Counted from the stretch's first letter, positions 1-5,441 are shown. The stretch: 6,045 nucleotides of DNA from an uncultured Phascolarctobacterium sp. (GCA_946002345.1 CAMFZA010000113.1:1-6045); one strand, 5' to 3'. The notes: generated by a model not told the origin, from the sequence alone. Translations and numbers: made by a program.

Positions 1-62
1 ACTCATTTGCTAAAAATCAAAGCTCGCCTGCTGATTACTCATTACTCAATTTCAGATATAAT
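1..62. other. Short gap beyond serC, nothing recognisable
   Basis: This is the region downstream of serC on the minus strand. It holds a short tandem ATTACTC-ATTACTC (35-48) but no terminator hairpin, ribosome binding site or reading frame of note. serC could be followed by another gene of the same operon outside the window; this cannot be judged. Confidence 0.4.
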
Positions 63-1136
63 TTACTCATTCTCCTTTTGATACTGTTTCATAAATTCTG
101 CTAAGGCTTCGCAGGCTTCCATGGGAACTGCGTTGTAGGTGCTGGCGCGGCAGCCGCCTACGAGACGGTGACCACCGATGCCCACAAAGCCGGCAGCCTT
201 GCCCTTGGCCACGAAGTCCTTTTCCATCTCCGGCGTTGCCAGATTGAAGGTGATGTTCATTAGGCTGCGGGAGTCCTTTTCTGCATGGCCCTTGTAGAAG
301 CCGTTGCTATTGTCGATAACGTCGTAAATGACCTTGGCTTTAGCCTCATTGTTCTTGGCTACAGCCTCCACACCGCCCTGTTTTTTAATCCAATGCAGGG
401 TTTTGTTGACCATATAGATGGCAAAAACTGGCGGAGTGTTGTACAGAGAATCATTATCAGCGAAGGTGGCGTATTTGAGCATGGTAGGCAGCTCCTTGCG
501 GGCTGTTGCCAAAAACTCTTTCTTGGCGATGACGATAACTACGCCTGCGGGACCAAGATTCTTTTGGGCTCCGGCATAAATCAAATCAAAGTCTGCCACA
601 TTTACCTTGCGTGATAAAATATCACTGGACATATCACAGATTACAGGTACATCAAATTTGGGGAAGGTTTTGTATTCGGTGCCGTAGATGGTGTTGTTGG
701 CAGTGATGTGCACATAGGAGGTGTCGGGTTTAAAGTTAAACTCCGTAGGAATATAGCTGTGGTTTTTGTCGGCGCTGGAGGCTGCTTCGTAGGTTTCGCC
801 AAAGAATTTGGCTTCGGCCATGGCTTTTTTGGCCCACACGCCCGTGTTGACATAAGCGGCATATTTTTTGGTGTGGAAATTGGCTGCAGTCATCAAAAAT
901 TGGGTGCTGCCACCGCCCTGGATAAAGAGGATTTCGTAATCCTCGGGGATTTCCATGAGCTCTCGTAGTAAAGATTTGGTTTCAGCATGCATAGCTGCGT
1001 AATCAGCACTGCGGTGGCTCATTTCAATAATACTCATGCCTGTGTCGGCATAGTTTAAAAATTCGGCTTGGGCCTCCTGCAAAACCTCCAGGGGCATGGC
1101 AGAAGGACCAGCGTTAAAATTAAATGCTCTTTTCAT
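63..1136 (-). CDS. serC: Phosphoserine aminotransferase (SerC)
   Basis: SerC is a PLP-dependent class V aminotransferase that converts 3-phosphohydroxypyruvate and glutamate to phosphoserine in cytosolic serine synthesis; in many bacteria it also acts in PLP synthesis. The predicted protein has 357 residues, normal for the family. It opens with the SerC signature FNFNAGPSAMP (residues 5-15) and carries IQGGGSTQF (72-80) and NNTIYGTEY (147-155). The PLP lysine is K192 in YAGAQKNLGPAG, and the C-terminal phosphate-binding segment is GHRLVGGCRASTYNA (322-336). The frame stays open 85 codons further upstream, but that stretch runs through the T-box leader; the ATG at 1136 sits directly before the conserved N-terminus. 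The ribosome binding site (AAAGGA, 1157-1152) is about 15 nt away, longer than ideal. No residue needed for catalysis appears to be missing. Identification is secure. Confidence 0.97.
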   Translation of the reverse strand: MKRAFNFNAGPSAMPLEVLQEAQAEFLNYADTGMSIIEMSHRSADYAAMHAETKSLLRELMEIPEDYEILFIQGGGSTQFLMTAANFHTKKYAAYVNTGVWAKKAMAEAKFFGETYEAASSADKNHSYIPTEFNFKPDTSYVHITANNTIYGTEYKTFPKFDVPVICDMSSDILSRKVNVADFDLIYAGAQKNLGPAGVVIVIAKKEFLATARKELPTMLKYATFADNDSLYNTPPVFAIYMVNKTLHWIKKQGGVEAVAKNNEAKAKVIYDVIDNSNGFYKGHAEKDSRSLMNITFNLATPEMEKDFVAKGKAAGFVGIGGHRLVGGCRASTYNAVPMEACEALAEFMKQYQKENE

Positions 1137-1200
1137 AACGGTTCGCTTTCTTCCTTTCGAAACGCGTGCTAAGGCATCATCTGCTGTACACGTTTCATAA

Positions 1201-1241
1201 AAATAAAATAGAGAAGCAAGTCCTTTGGGACGAGCTTCTCC
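1201..1241 (-). terminator. Second (gene-proximal) T-box terminator
   Basis: On the minus strand GGAGAAGC and GCUUCUCU form an outer stem, with an inner GUCC/GGAC stem and loop CAAA, followed by the U-rich run UAUUUUAUUU. The stem has a small internal mismatch and the U-run is interrupted, so it looks weaker than the upstream terminator. Its 5' arm repeats the UCGUCCC needed for the competing antiterminator with the T-box sequence at 1257-1245. It ends 64 nt before the serC start codon. Confidence 0.82.
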
Positions 1242-1284
1242 TCTCGCGGTACCACCCAAATTGCCTTGGCATAGGAGCACAAAT

Positions 1285-1317
1285 AAAAAAGCTCTCATCC
1301 CACATGGGACGAGAACT
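1285..1317 (-). terminator. First (upstream) T-box terminator
   Basis: On the minus strand AGUUCUCGUCCC pairs with GGGAUGAGAGCU around the loop AUGU (1317-1290), followed by six U residues. The stem is 12 bp with two G-U pairs. The 5' arm contains the UCGUCCC segment that would pair with the T-box sequence at 1333-1321 in the alternative antiterminator, as is standard for this RNA class. Confidence 0.9.
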
Positions 1318-1509
1318 ACTCGCGGTGCCACCCAATTTGCCAAAGGCCAACTTTCTTTCACTGTATCGGGCGAACCCGTCGAATTCATCATTCGCCGCTC
1401 CGGAACGGAACAGGGGAGCCTTACTACTGTCTTGCATCAACCGACAGCTTTCTGAAAGCTTGGCAGGCTGCTTCTCCTTCATAGCGTTGCAATATTGATA
1501 TTAAGGAGA

Positions 1510-1537
1510 ATTATAGCACTTTTACGAAGGGAGTCAA
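1510..1537 (-). promoter_or_regulatory. Promoter of the T-box/serC transcript
   Basis: Read on the minus strand, TTGACT (1537-1532) and TATAAT (1515-1510) are separated by 16 nt. The -10 box is preceded by TGC, giving an extended -10. Transcription would begin near 1503, just before the T-box Stem I, which agrees with the leader boundary. This is the best -35/-10 pair in the window. Confidence 0.85.
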
Positions 1538-1657
1538 GCAAAAATCACGAAAATACTCATGTTTTCTTGTTATGGGCCTATTTTGGTAGAAAGTTTACAC
1601 ATTAAACGTGGATCACTGGGCTTTTTTGGCGTTTTCAGCTTTGCTAGTGGCTTTTGC

Positions 1658-1700
1658 TTGCATATTTTCTTTTTTGGTGCTAAAGTTAAGGCTGTAAAAT
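1658..1700 (+). promoter_or_regulatory. Tentative promoter region of thiC
   Basis: The riboswitch starts near 1704, so a promoter must lie just upstream. Two weak possibilities are visible: TTGCAT (1658-1663) with TAAAGT (1681-1686), spacing 17; and TTGGTG (1674-1679) with TAAAAT (1695-1700), spacing 15. Neither is close to consensus, and the choice cannot be made from sequence alone. The rest of the gap between the two divergent promoters (1541-1657) is T-rich and shows no convincing gene. Confidence 0.35.
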
Positions 1701-1703
1701 TAA

Positions 1704-1794
1704 ATCGCTAGGGGCGCAGCAAGCAGGCTGCTGAGAGGAGGATTCCGACCCTTTGAACCTGAGACGGTTAGGACCGGCGTAGGAAAGCGTAGTT
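1704..1794 (+). ncRNA. TPP riboswitch (THI element)
   Basis: The conserved aptamer elements are present in order: AGGGGCGC (1710-1717), GCUGAGAGGA (1730-1739), ACCCUUUGAACCUGA (1748-1762), a variable GACGGUUAGGACCGGC hairpin region, and GCGUAGGAAAGCG (1777-1789). A P1 helix can form between CGCU (1706-1709) and AGCG (1786-1789). TPP binding is expected to reduce thiC expression. The 3' side of the aptamer, GCGUAGUU (1787-1794), can alternatively pair with AGCU-GU-CGC (1806-1814), the 5' arm of the downstream terminator, which suggests the antiterminator of the switch. The aptamer is certain; the switching helix is my manual fold. Confidence 0.97.
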
Positions 1795-1805
1795 GTAAAA
1801 AGGCT

Positions 1806-1836
1806 AGCTGTCGCAGGGGTTGCGGCAGCTTTTTTT
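1806..1836 (+). terminator. Riboswitch-controlled intrinsic terminator
   Basis: AGCUGUCGCA pairs with UGCGGCAGCU (10 bp, one G-U pair) around the loop GGGGU, followed by seven U residues. It lies between the TPP aptamer and thiC with 42 nt left before the start codon, so TPP most likely acts through premature transcription termination rather than by hiding the ribosome binding site. Confidence 0.92.
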
Positions 1837-1878
1837 GCTGGCGTACAGGTTAAGCGTGGATTGAAGGAGGCAAATTAT

Positions 1879-3180
1879 ATGGCAACACAAATGCAATTGG
1901 CAAGACAGGGTATCATTACTGAGGCTATGAAAATCGTGGCAGAGCAGGAGCAGCTTACTCCTGAGTTTATTCGCCAGGGCGTGGCTGCAGGGACAATTGC
2001 TATTCCCTGCAATATTAATCATAAAAATATTATTCCTCGTGGCGTGGGTCAGGGCTTAAAGGTAAAGGTTAATGCCAATATCGGCACCTCTTCTAGCTAT
2101 CCGGACCCGGAGCCGGAGCTTAAAAAGCTAGCCGCTGCTATTGAGGCTGGAGCTGACTCTGTAATGGATTTGTCCACGGGTAATAATATCAGCGCTTCTC
2201 GTCAGGCTATTATTGGAGCTTCCACTGTTATGGTGGGCACTGTGCCCATGTATCAGGTTACAGTGGAGACCATTTTAAAGCGTGGTGCTGTGGTAGAAAT
2301 GACTAAGGAGGATATTTTTGATGTTATTCGTCAGCAGGCCGCTGATGGCGCGGACTTTATGACTATTCACTGTGGCATCAATAAAAATGTGCTCAAGGCT
2401 TTGATTGATGAGGGGCGCGTCATGGATGTGGTTAGCCGCGGTGGCTCCTTTATCACTGGCTGGATGCTGCACAATGATAAGGAAAATCCTCTCTATGAGT
2501 ACTACGATGAAATTCTCGATATTTGCGCTGAATATGATGTAACTATTTCCTTGGGCGACGGCCTGCGCCCAGGGTGCATTGCTGATGCCACCGACAGAGC
2601 GCAAATTCAGGAGCTGCTGAATTTAGGAGAACTGACCCAGCGTGCTTGGGACAAGGGTGTCCAGGTAATGGTGGAGGGCCCGGGCCATGTGCCCTATAAC
2701 CAAATTGCCGCTAACATGCAGCTGCAAAAGCGTCTTTGCCATGGTGCTCCCTTCTATGTGCTGGGGCCCTTGGTAACCGATGTAGCGCCCGGCTATGACC
2801 ATATTACTAGCGCTATTGGTGGCACCTTAGCCGCCGTAAGCGGTGCTGATTTCCTCTGCTATGTAACCCCGGCGGAGCATTTGGGACTGCCTGATTTGCA
2901 GGATGTGCGTGAGGGTGTTATCGCTGCTCGTATTGCTGCCCATGCGGCTGATTTGGCCAAGGGCAATAAGCAGGCTTGGGAGTGGGATTTGGCTATGGCC
3001 AAGGCCCGTAAGGTTTTGGACTGGCCGGAGCAGCTGCGTCTGGCCATCGACCCTGTTAAGGCCACCGAATATCGCAAGCGTAAGAATAAGAGCGATGACG
3101 AGGCGTGCTCCATGTGCGGTGACTATTGTGCCGTAAAGATAGTGGGGCAATATTTGGAAGAGCACATGAGAAAGCAGTAA
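1879..3180 (+). CDS. thiC: Phosphomethylpyrimidine synthase, short form (ThiC)
   Basis: ThiC is a radical-SAM [4Fe-4S] enzyme that rearranges aminoimidazole ribotide to HMP phosphate, the pyrimidine half of thiamine. The protein has 433 residues, the short type typical of anaerobes and archaea, without the N-terminal extension of the roughly 630-residue E. coli form. Family motifs include NANIGTS (65-71), MDLSTG (96-101), SRGGS (186-190), SLGDGLRPG (224-232), EGPGHVP (266-272), GPLVTDVAPGYDHI (296-309) and CYVTPAEHLGLP (327-338). The cluster-binding cysteines are C410, C413 and C417 (CSMCGDYC). An upstream in-frame TTG (1861) exists, but AAGGAGG (1864-1870) is 8 nt before the ATG at 1879, which fixes the start. 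The TPP riboswitch controls it. No other thi gene is in the window and no clear terminator follows. Confidence 0.97.
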   Translation: MATQMQLARQGIITEAMKIVAEQEQLTPEFIRQGVAAGTIAIPCNINHKNIIPRGVGQGLKVKVNANIGTSSSYPDPEPELKKLAAAIEAGADSVMDLSTGNNISASRQAIIGASTVMVGTVPMYQVTVETILKRGAVVEMTKEDIFDVIRQQAADGADFMTIHCGINKNVLKALIDEGRVMDVVSRGGSFITGWMLHNDKENPLYEYYDEILDICAEYDVTISLGDGLRPGCIADATDRAQIQELLNLGELTQRAWDKGVQVMVEGPGHVPYNQIAANMQLQKRLCHGAPFYVLGPLVTDVAPGYDHITSAIGGTLAAVSGADFLCYVTPAEHLGLPDLQDVREGVIAARIAAHAADLAKGNKQAWEWDLAMAKARKVLDWPEQLRLAIDPVKATEYRKRKNKSDDEACSMCGDYCAVKIVGQYLEEHMRKQ

Positions 3181-3240
3181 AGGCTGCTTCCCACAGGATG
3201 CTAGGCTAATTCCCTAGTACAAGCTTGTAAATAAGCCGCT
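3181..3240 (+). other. Gap after thiC, weak hairpins only
   Basis: AAGCAG (3172-3177) spanning the end of thiC can pair with CTGCTT (3184-3189). CTAGG (3201-3205) can pair with CCTAG (3213-3217), with T-A and G-U extensions. Neither is followed by a T-run, so neither is a convincing intrinsic terminator. thiC transcripts may therefore read into the next gene or end by another means. Confidence 0.4.
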
Positions 3241-3255
3241 TTTGTAGTTTCGCCA

Positions 3256-3298
3256 ATGTAAAAAGTATGTTATAATATGGATAACTATAACATTACAT
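3256..3298. promoter_or_regulatory. Inverted repeat over the promoter, possible operator
   Basis: Two nested inverted repeats surround the -10 box. The inner arms ATGTTATA (3267-3274) and TATAACAT (3286-3293) are perfect, and the outer arms ATGTAA (3256-3261) and TTACAT (3293-3298) are also perfect. The centre is the start-site region. AT-rich symmetry over a promoter is typical of repressor sites, but chance is possible in AT-rich DNA and the regulator is unknown. Confidence 0.4.
3268..3276 (+). promoter_or_regulatory. Extended -10 promoter of the DUF535 gene
   Basis: TGTTATAAT is a perfect extended -10 element (TGn plus TATAAT at 3271-3276). No good -35 box is found at the usual distance (TTTCGC at 3248-3253 is poor), which fits extended -10 use. 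Transcription would start near 3283, about 27 nt before the start codon. Confidence 0.65.
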
Positions 3299-3309
3299 AG
3301 GGGTAACTC

Positions 3310-4215
3310 ATGGAGAAAAATATTTTAGAATATGTAGGTAACAGTTTATATAATCTTAAAGATTTGAAGCAAATGAAGCGCTATTTGGTGTTCCGTACCC
3401 GCTGTCGTTTGCACAGGGGTATGGTCAATGGCTTGCTGGACTTTTTTGCAGCTGACGAGCATCGCAAAAAATGGCTGATGGGCAATCCTTCCTTTTTAGA
3501 GCAGGCTACTCGCTCCTTCTTTTACAAGGGCTCTACCTGGGACGAGCGCATGCAGCTAGTGAAGGACCATGTCCTGATCATGGAGCAGTACTTCAAGCCG
3601 GAGCTTATGGATCAGCTTTATGCTGAGCGCAAATCCGTACAGCTGTGGCAGGACTCCTATTTGGACAAGCCCTTGACGATGAGCTTGGCCTTTCATGCGG
3701 GTCAACGCAAGGAGGGGTGTTTGTCCCTGATGATGACCTATGAAAACCAAGCTTTGTACCAGATTATGTTTTGGTTTGCGAAAAATCCTGCGGATGGGCA
3801 AAATGTTATTTATATTGGTGCTTTGCAGGGACCTCAAAATGGCAACGAGCTGATTAAGGGATTGACCAAGGCTTTTTATGGTTATCGCACTAAAAATTTG
3901 ATTTTTTATGGTATGCGCAGTTTAGCTAAAGCTTTGGGAATTACCCATATCTACGCTGTAGCCAATGAGGGTTATTATGCCATGAGCCATTTGCGGATAG
4001 ACCGTAAGCTGAAGACCGATTTTGGCGCTTTTTGGCAGGAATGCGAGGGTAAGCAGTGCTCGGACCGTCGCTTCTACATCATGCCTGTGGCCGAATATCG
4101 CAAGTCCATGGAGGAGCTAAAGCCATCCAAACGTGCTCAGCATCGGCGTCGTTTTGCCAAAATGGATGAGATGGAGGCTGCAGTGGCAAAAAGCCTGTCT
4201 CAATTTCAAAAATAA
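3310..4215 (+). CDS. DUF535 / VirK-YbjX family protein
   Basis: The 301-residue protein has the layout of the DUF535 family, known from enterobacterial VirK and YbjX. Visible family segments are IGALQGP (169-175), LTKAFYGYRTKNL (185-197), SLAKALGITHIYAVAN (204-219), DFGAFWQE (237-244) and a basic C-terminal SKRAQHRRRFAKMD (273-286). No signal peptide or membrane helix is seen, so it is probably cytosolic. VirK homologues in Gram-negative pathogens have been linked to virulence and envelope or antimicrobial-peptide phenotypes, but the biochemical activity is unknown, and the middle segment resembles an acyl/acetyltransferase-like fold only loosely. AGGGG (3299-3303), 6 nt before the ATG, supports the start. 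It has its own promoter and a strong terminator, so it is probably monocistronic. Family assignment is good; function is open. Confidence 0.85.
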   Translation: MEKNILEYVGNSLYNLKDLKQMKRYLVFRTRCRLHRGMVNGLLDFFAADEHRKKWLMGNPSFLEQATRSFFYKGSTWDERMQLVKDHVLIMEQYFKPELMDQLYAERKSVQLWQDSYLDKPLTMSLAFHAGQRKEGCLSLMMTYENQALYQIMFWFAKNPADGQNVIYIGALQGPQNGNELIKGLTKAFYGYRTKNLIFYGMRSLAKALGITHIYAVANEGYYAMSHLRIDRKLKTDFGAFWQECEGKQCSDRRFYIMPVAEYRKSMEELKPSKRAQHRRRFAKMDEMEAAVAKSLSQFQK

Positions 4216-4220
4216 TTTTC

Positions 4221-4260
4221 ATAGCTTACCTGTTTCTTCGGCAGGTAAGCTATTTTTTTT
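4221..4260 (+). terminator. Intrinsic terminator after the DUF535 gene
   Basis: ATAGCTTACCTG (4221-4232) and CAGGTAAGCTAT (4242-4253) form a perfect 12-bp stem with a 9-nt loop, followed by eight T residues. It starts 5 nt after the stop codon and cleanly separates this gene from the next one. Confidence 0.95.
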
Positions 4261-4270
4261 GGTAATGGTA

Positions 4271-4279
4271 TGTTATAAT
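4271..4279 (+). promoter_or_regulatory. Extended -10 promoter of the repeat-protein gene
   Basis: TGTTATAAT is identical to the element before the DUF535 gene, including the preceding TA. It lies just after the previous terminator, with no recognisable -35 box. The start site would be near 4286, about 32 nt before the coding start. Confidence 0.65.
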
Positions 4280-4317
4280 TAAAAATATATAGCTTGTACT
4301 GATTGGAGGTATAAAAA

Positions 4318-5247
4318 TTGAAAAAACAGCTTACAACACTTTTGTTGACGTTTGTTTTCTGCTTTACCATGGTTGCGCCCGGCTTTGCTGCGGAGACGAA
4401 TCTGTCCGTGGCCGACAAAATTGGTGCCATGGAAAAAATGCTGTATGGTACTGAGCAAAGTGGCTCCCTAATTCAGCGTATGGATAGCCTGGAGGACGAT
4501 GTTTACGGTGCGTTGACCACTGATTCCATTTTGAATCGTGTGGATAATATGTACGATTATTTGGAGGGCACTCCAGAAACAGGCGAAGCGTCCTTTGCCA
4601 CCAAGCTGAATGTGGTCGAATGGCGCATTAACGAGAGCATGTCCGGTGGTCCGGCTAAAAATCGTATTGAAGCACAAGAAAAGCTGCTCCATGGCCAAGC
4701 CCAAAGTGGTGCTCTTTCCGGACGCTTGGAAGAGCTCTTAAAGCTGGCTTCTTATACCGATGGCAAGGTGCCTGTGCAGGAGGTGACTTTGCCTAAGGAT
4801 TCCGTATTTAAAATTAGCTTTACTAGTGAAATGAGCACTAAAATGAGTCGTCAAGGAGATAAAGTAAGCTTTAAGGCGTCTGATAATCTGTATGTAAATG
4901 ATGTTTTGGTACTCCCCAAGGGAGCAACTGGTGTTGGCGTGATTAAAAAAGTCGTTCAGCCCGGCATTTTTGGTAAGGATGGCCGTATCGACATTACCTT
5001 TACCCATATTTATGGTGTGGATGGCACCAAGATTCCTTTGACCGTGGGTGAGTTGGCTCAGCAAAAGGCTGAAAGCATTGCCGGCGCAGCCGGTGCTGCC
5101 ATTGGCGGCATGGTTATCCTTGGTCCTGTAGGTATCGTTGGTGGTGCCTTTGTCAAGGGTAACAGCGTTACCATTCCTGTGGGCTGCGAAACCTTCGTGC
5201 AAACTGGCGAGGATGTTACACTGCAGGGTGTTGTTTACCAAGAATAA
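4318..5247 (+). CDS. Exported protein with 20-residue N-terminal repeats
   Basis: I do not recognise a named family. The start is a TTG, chosen because GGAGGT (4305-4310) lies 7 nt upstream and a Sec signal peptide follows at once (KK, hydrophobic core 5-19, probable cleavage near residues 24-25 in APGFAAET). No lipobox is seen. Residues 34-146 form five degenerate repeats of about 20 residues (34-53, 54-73, 74-95, 96-115, 116-135) plus a partial sixth, with pattern [RK]-hydrophobic-x2-hydrophobic-E-x2-hydrophobic-x-G and then nine variable residues; these look helical. Residues 160-245 appear beta-rich (VLVLPKGATGVGVI at 196-209). A glycine/alanine-rich segment (255-281) could be a glycine zipper or a membrane-associated hairpin, and the protein ends in another beta-like stretch. 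Envelope location is inferred; the function is unknown. Confidence 0.85.
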   Translation: MKKQLTTLLLTFVFCFTMVAPGFAAETNLSVADKIGAMEKMLYGTEQSGSLIQRMDSLEDDVYGALTTDSILNRVDNMYDYLEGTPETGEASFATKLNVVEWRINESMSGGPAKNRIEAQEKLLHGQAQSGALSGRLEELLKLASYTDGKVPVQEVTLPKDSVFKISFTSEMSTKMSRQGDKVSFKASDNLYVNDVLVLPKGATGVGVIKKVVQPGIFGKDGRIDITFTHIYGVDGTKIPLTVGELAQQKAESIAGAAGAAIGGMVILGPVGIVGGAFVKGNSVTIPVGCETFVQTGEDVTLQGVVYQE

Positions 5248-5412
5248 TACGACGGATAAGACATTATCTACTTCGTCAAGGCTCCTAGGAGTATTAACGA
5301 TACGCCGTCGTCGCCTTTCCTCGTATCTAATGCCTTCTCCGCCGTATTATAGACATGCAGATAAGGCATCATCTACTTCGTCAAGGCTCCTAGGAGTATT
5401 AACGAGAAGTAG
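5244..5412. repeat. Intergenic palindromic repeat element
   Basis: Two direct copies of a 46-bp sequence (5255-5300 and 5360-5405) differ at only two positions; their last 35 bp (5266-5300, 5371-5405) are identical. Each contains the 10-bp palindrome CTCCTAGGAG. The first copy is enclosed by long inverted arms (5244-5266 and 5328-5350, 20 of 23 matching), and inside them GATACG (5299-5304) faces CGTATC (5322-5327). The second copy can form its own hairpin through CTACTTC (5373-5379) and GAAGTAG (5406-5412). The left arm begins in the stop codon of the preceding gene. This resembles a dispersed REP/MITE-type sequence, but no transposase or target duplication is visible and copy number elsewhere is unknown. 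Confidence 0.8.
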
Positions 5413-5441
5413 TTAGGGCAAAGTACAATAATTAAATTACT

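Larger units (their letters stand above)
1201..1503 (-). ncRNA. T-box leader of serC with duplicated antiterminator/terminator
   Basis: This is a tRNA-sensing leader in the serC transcript. The Stem I part starts with GAAGGAGAAGCAG (about 1480-1468, read on the minus strand). Its apical hairpin is CUGUC/GACAG (1447-1443 and 1431-1427), enclosing GGUUGAUGCAA. A likely serine specifier UCC lies in CUGUUCCG (UCC at 1409-1407; a second UCC is at 1404-1402), opposite the GGAGAAG strand. A small CGGG-UUCG-CCCG hairpin (1378-1367) is probably Stem III. Two T-box consensus sequences follow: GGGUGGCACCGCG (1333-1321) and GGGUGGUACCGCG (1257-1245). Each is followed by its own terminator. Only about 27 nt separate the first terminator's U-run from the second T-box, so there is no room for a second Stem I. 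Family membership is certain; the exact specifier is inferred from the gene and a hand-drawn fold. Confidence 0.93.

Noticed and set aside
1137..1391. N-terminal extension of SerC by 85 residues in the same frame.
   Set aside because: The extension is the translated T-box leader with its terminators; SerC homology begins exactly at the ATG at 1136.
1559..1711. A 50-codon plus-strand frame between the divergent promoters, with a hydrophobic middle and basic end, stopping at the riboswitch.
   Set aside because: There is no ribosome binding site, it runs through the thiC promoter area into the aptamer, and its hydrophobic character follows from a T-rich stretch. Probably chance.
1608..1861. Similar short sequences TTAAACGTGGAT (1608-1619) and TTAAGCGTGGAT (1850-1861).
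   Set aside because: Eleven of twelve matching bases with unrelated surroundings and no symmetry is little more than chance; no role is suggested by position.
5255..5405. Possible two-repeat CRISPR array.
   Set aside because: Repeats are 46 bp with a 59-bp interval, only two copies exist, the interval shares inverted sequence with the flank, and no cas gene is present.
5138..5416. A 92-codon frame across the repeat element with the peptide STSSRLLGVLT occurring twice.
   Set aside because: It starts inside the exported-protein gene in another frame, has no ribosome binding site, and the repeated peptide only reflects the DNA repeat, whose 105-bp period happens to be a multiple of three.
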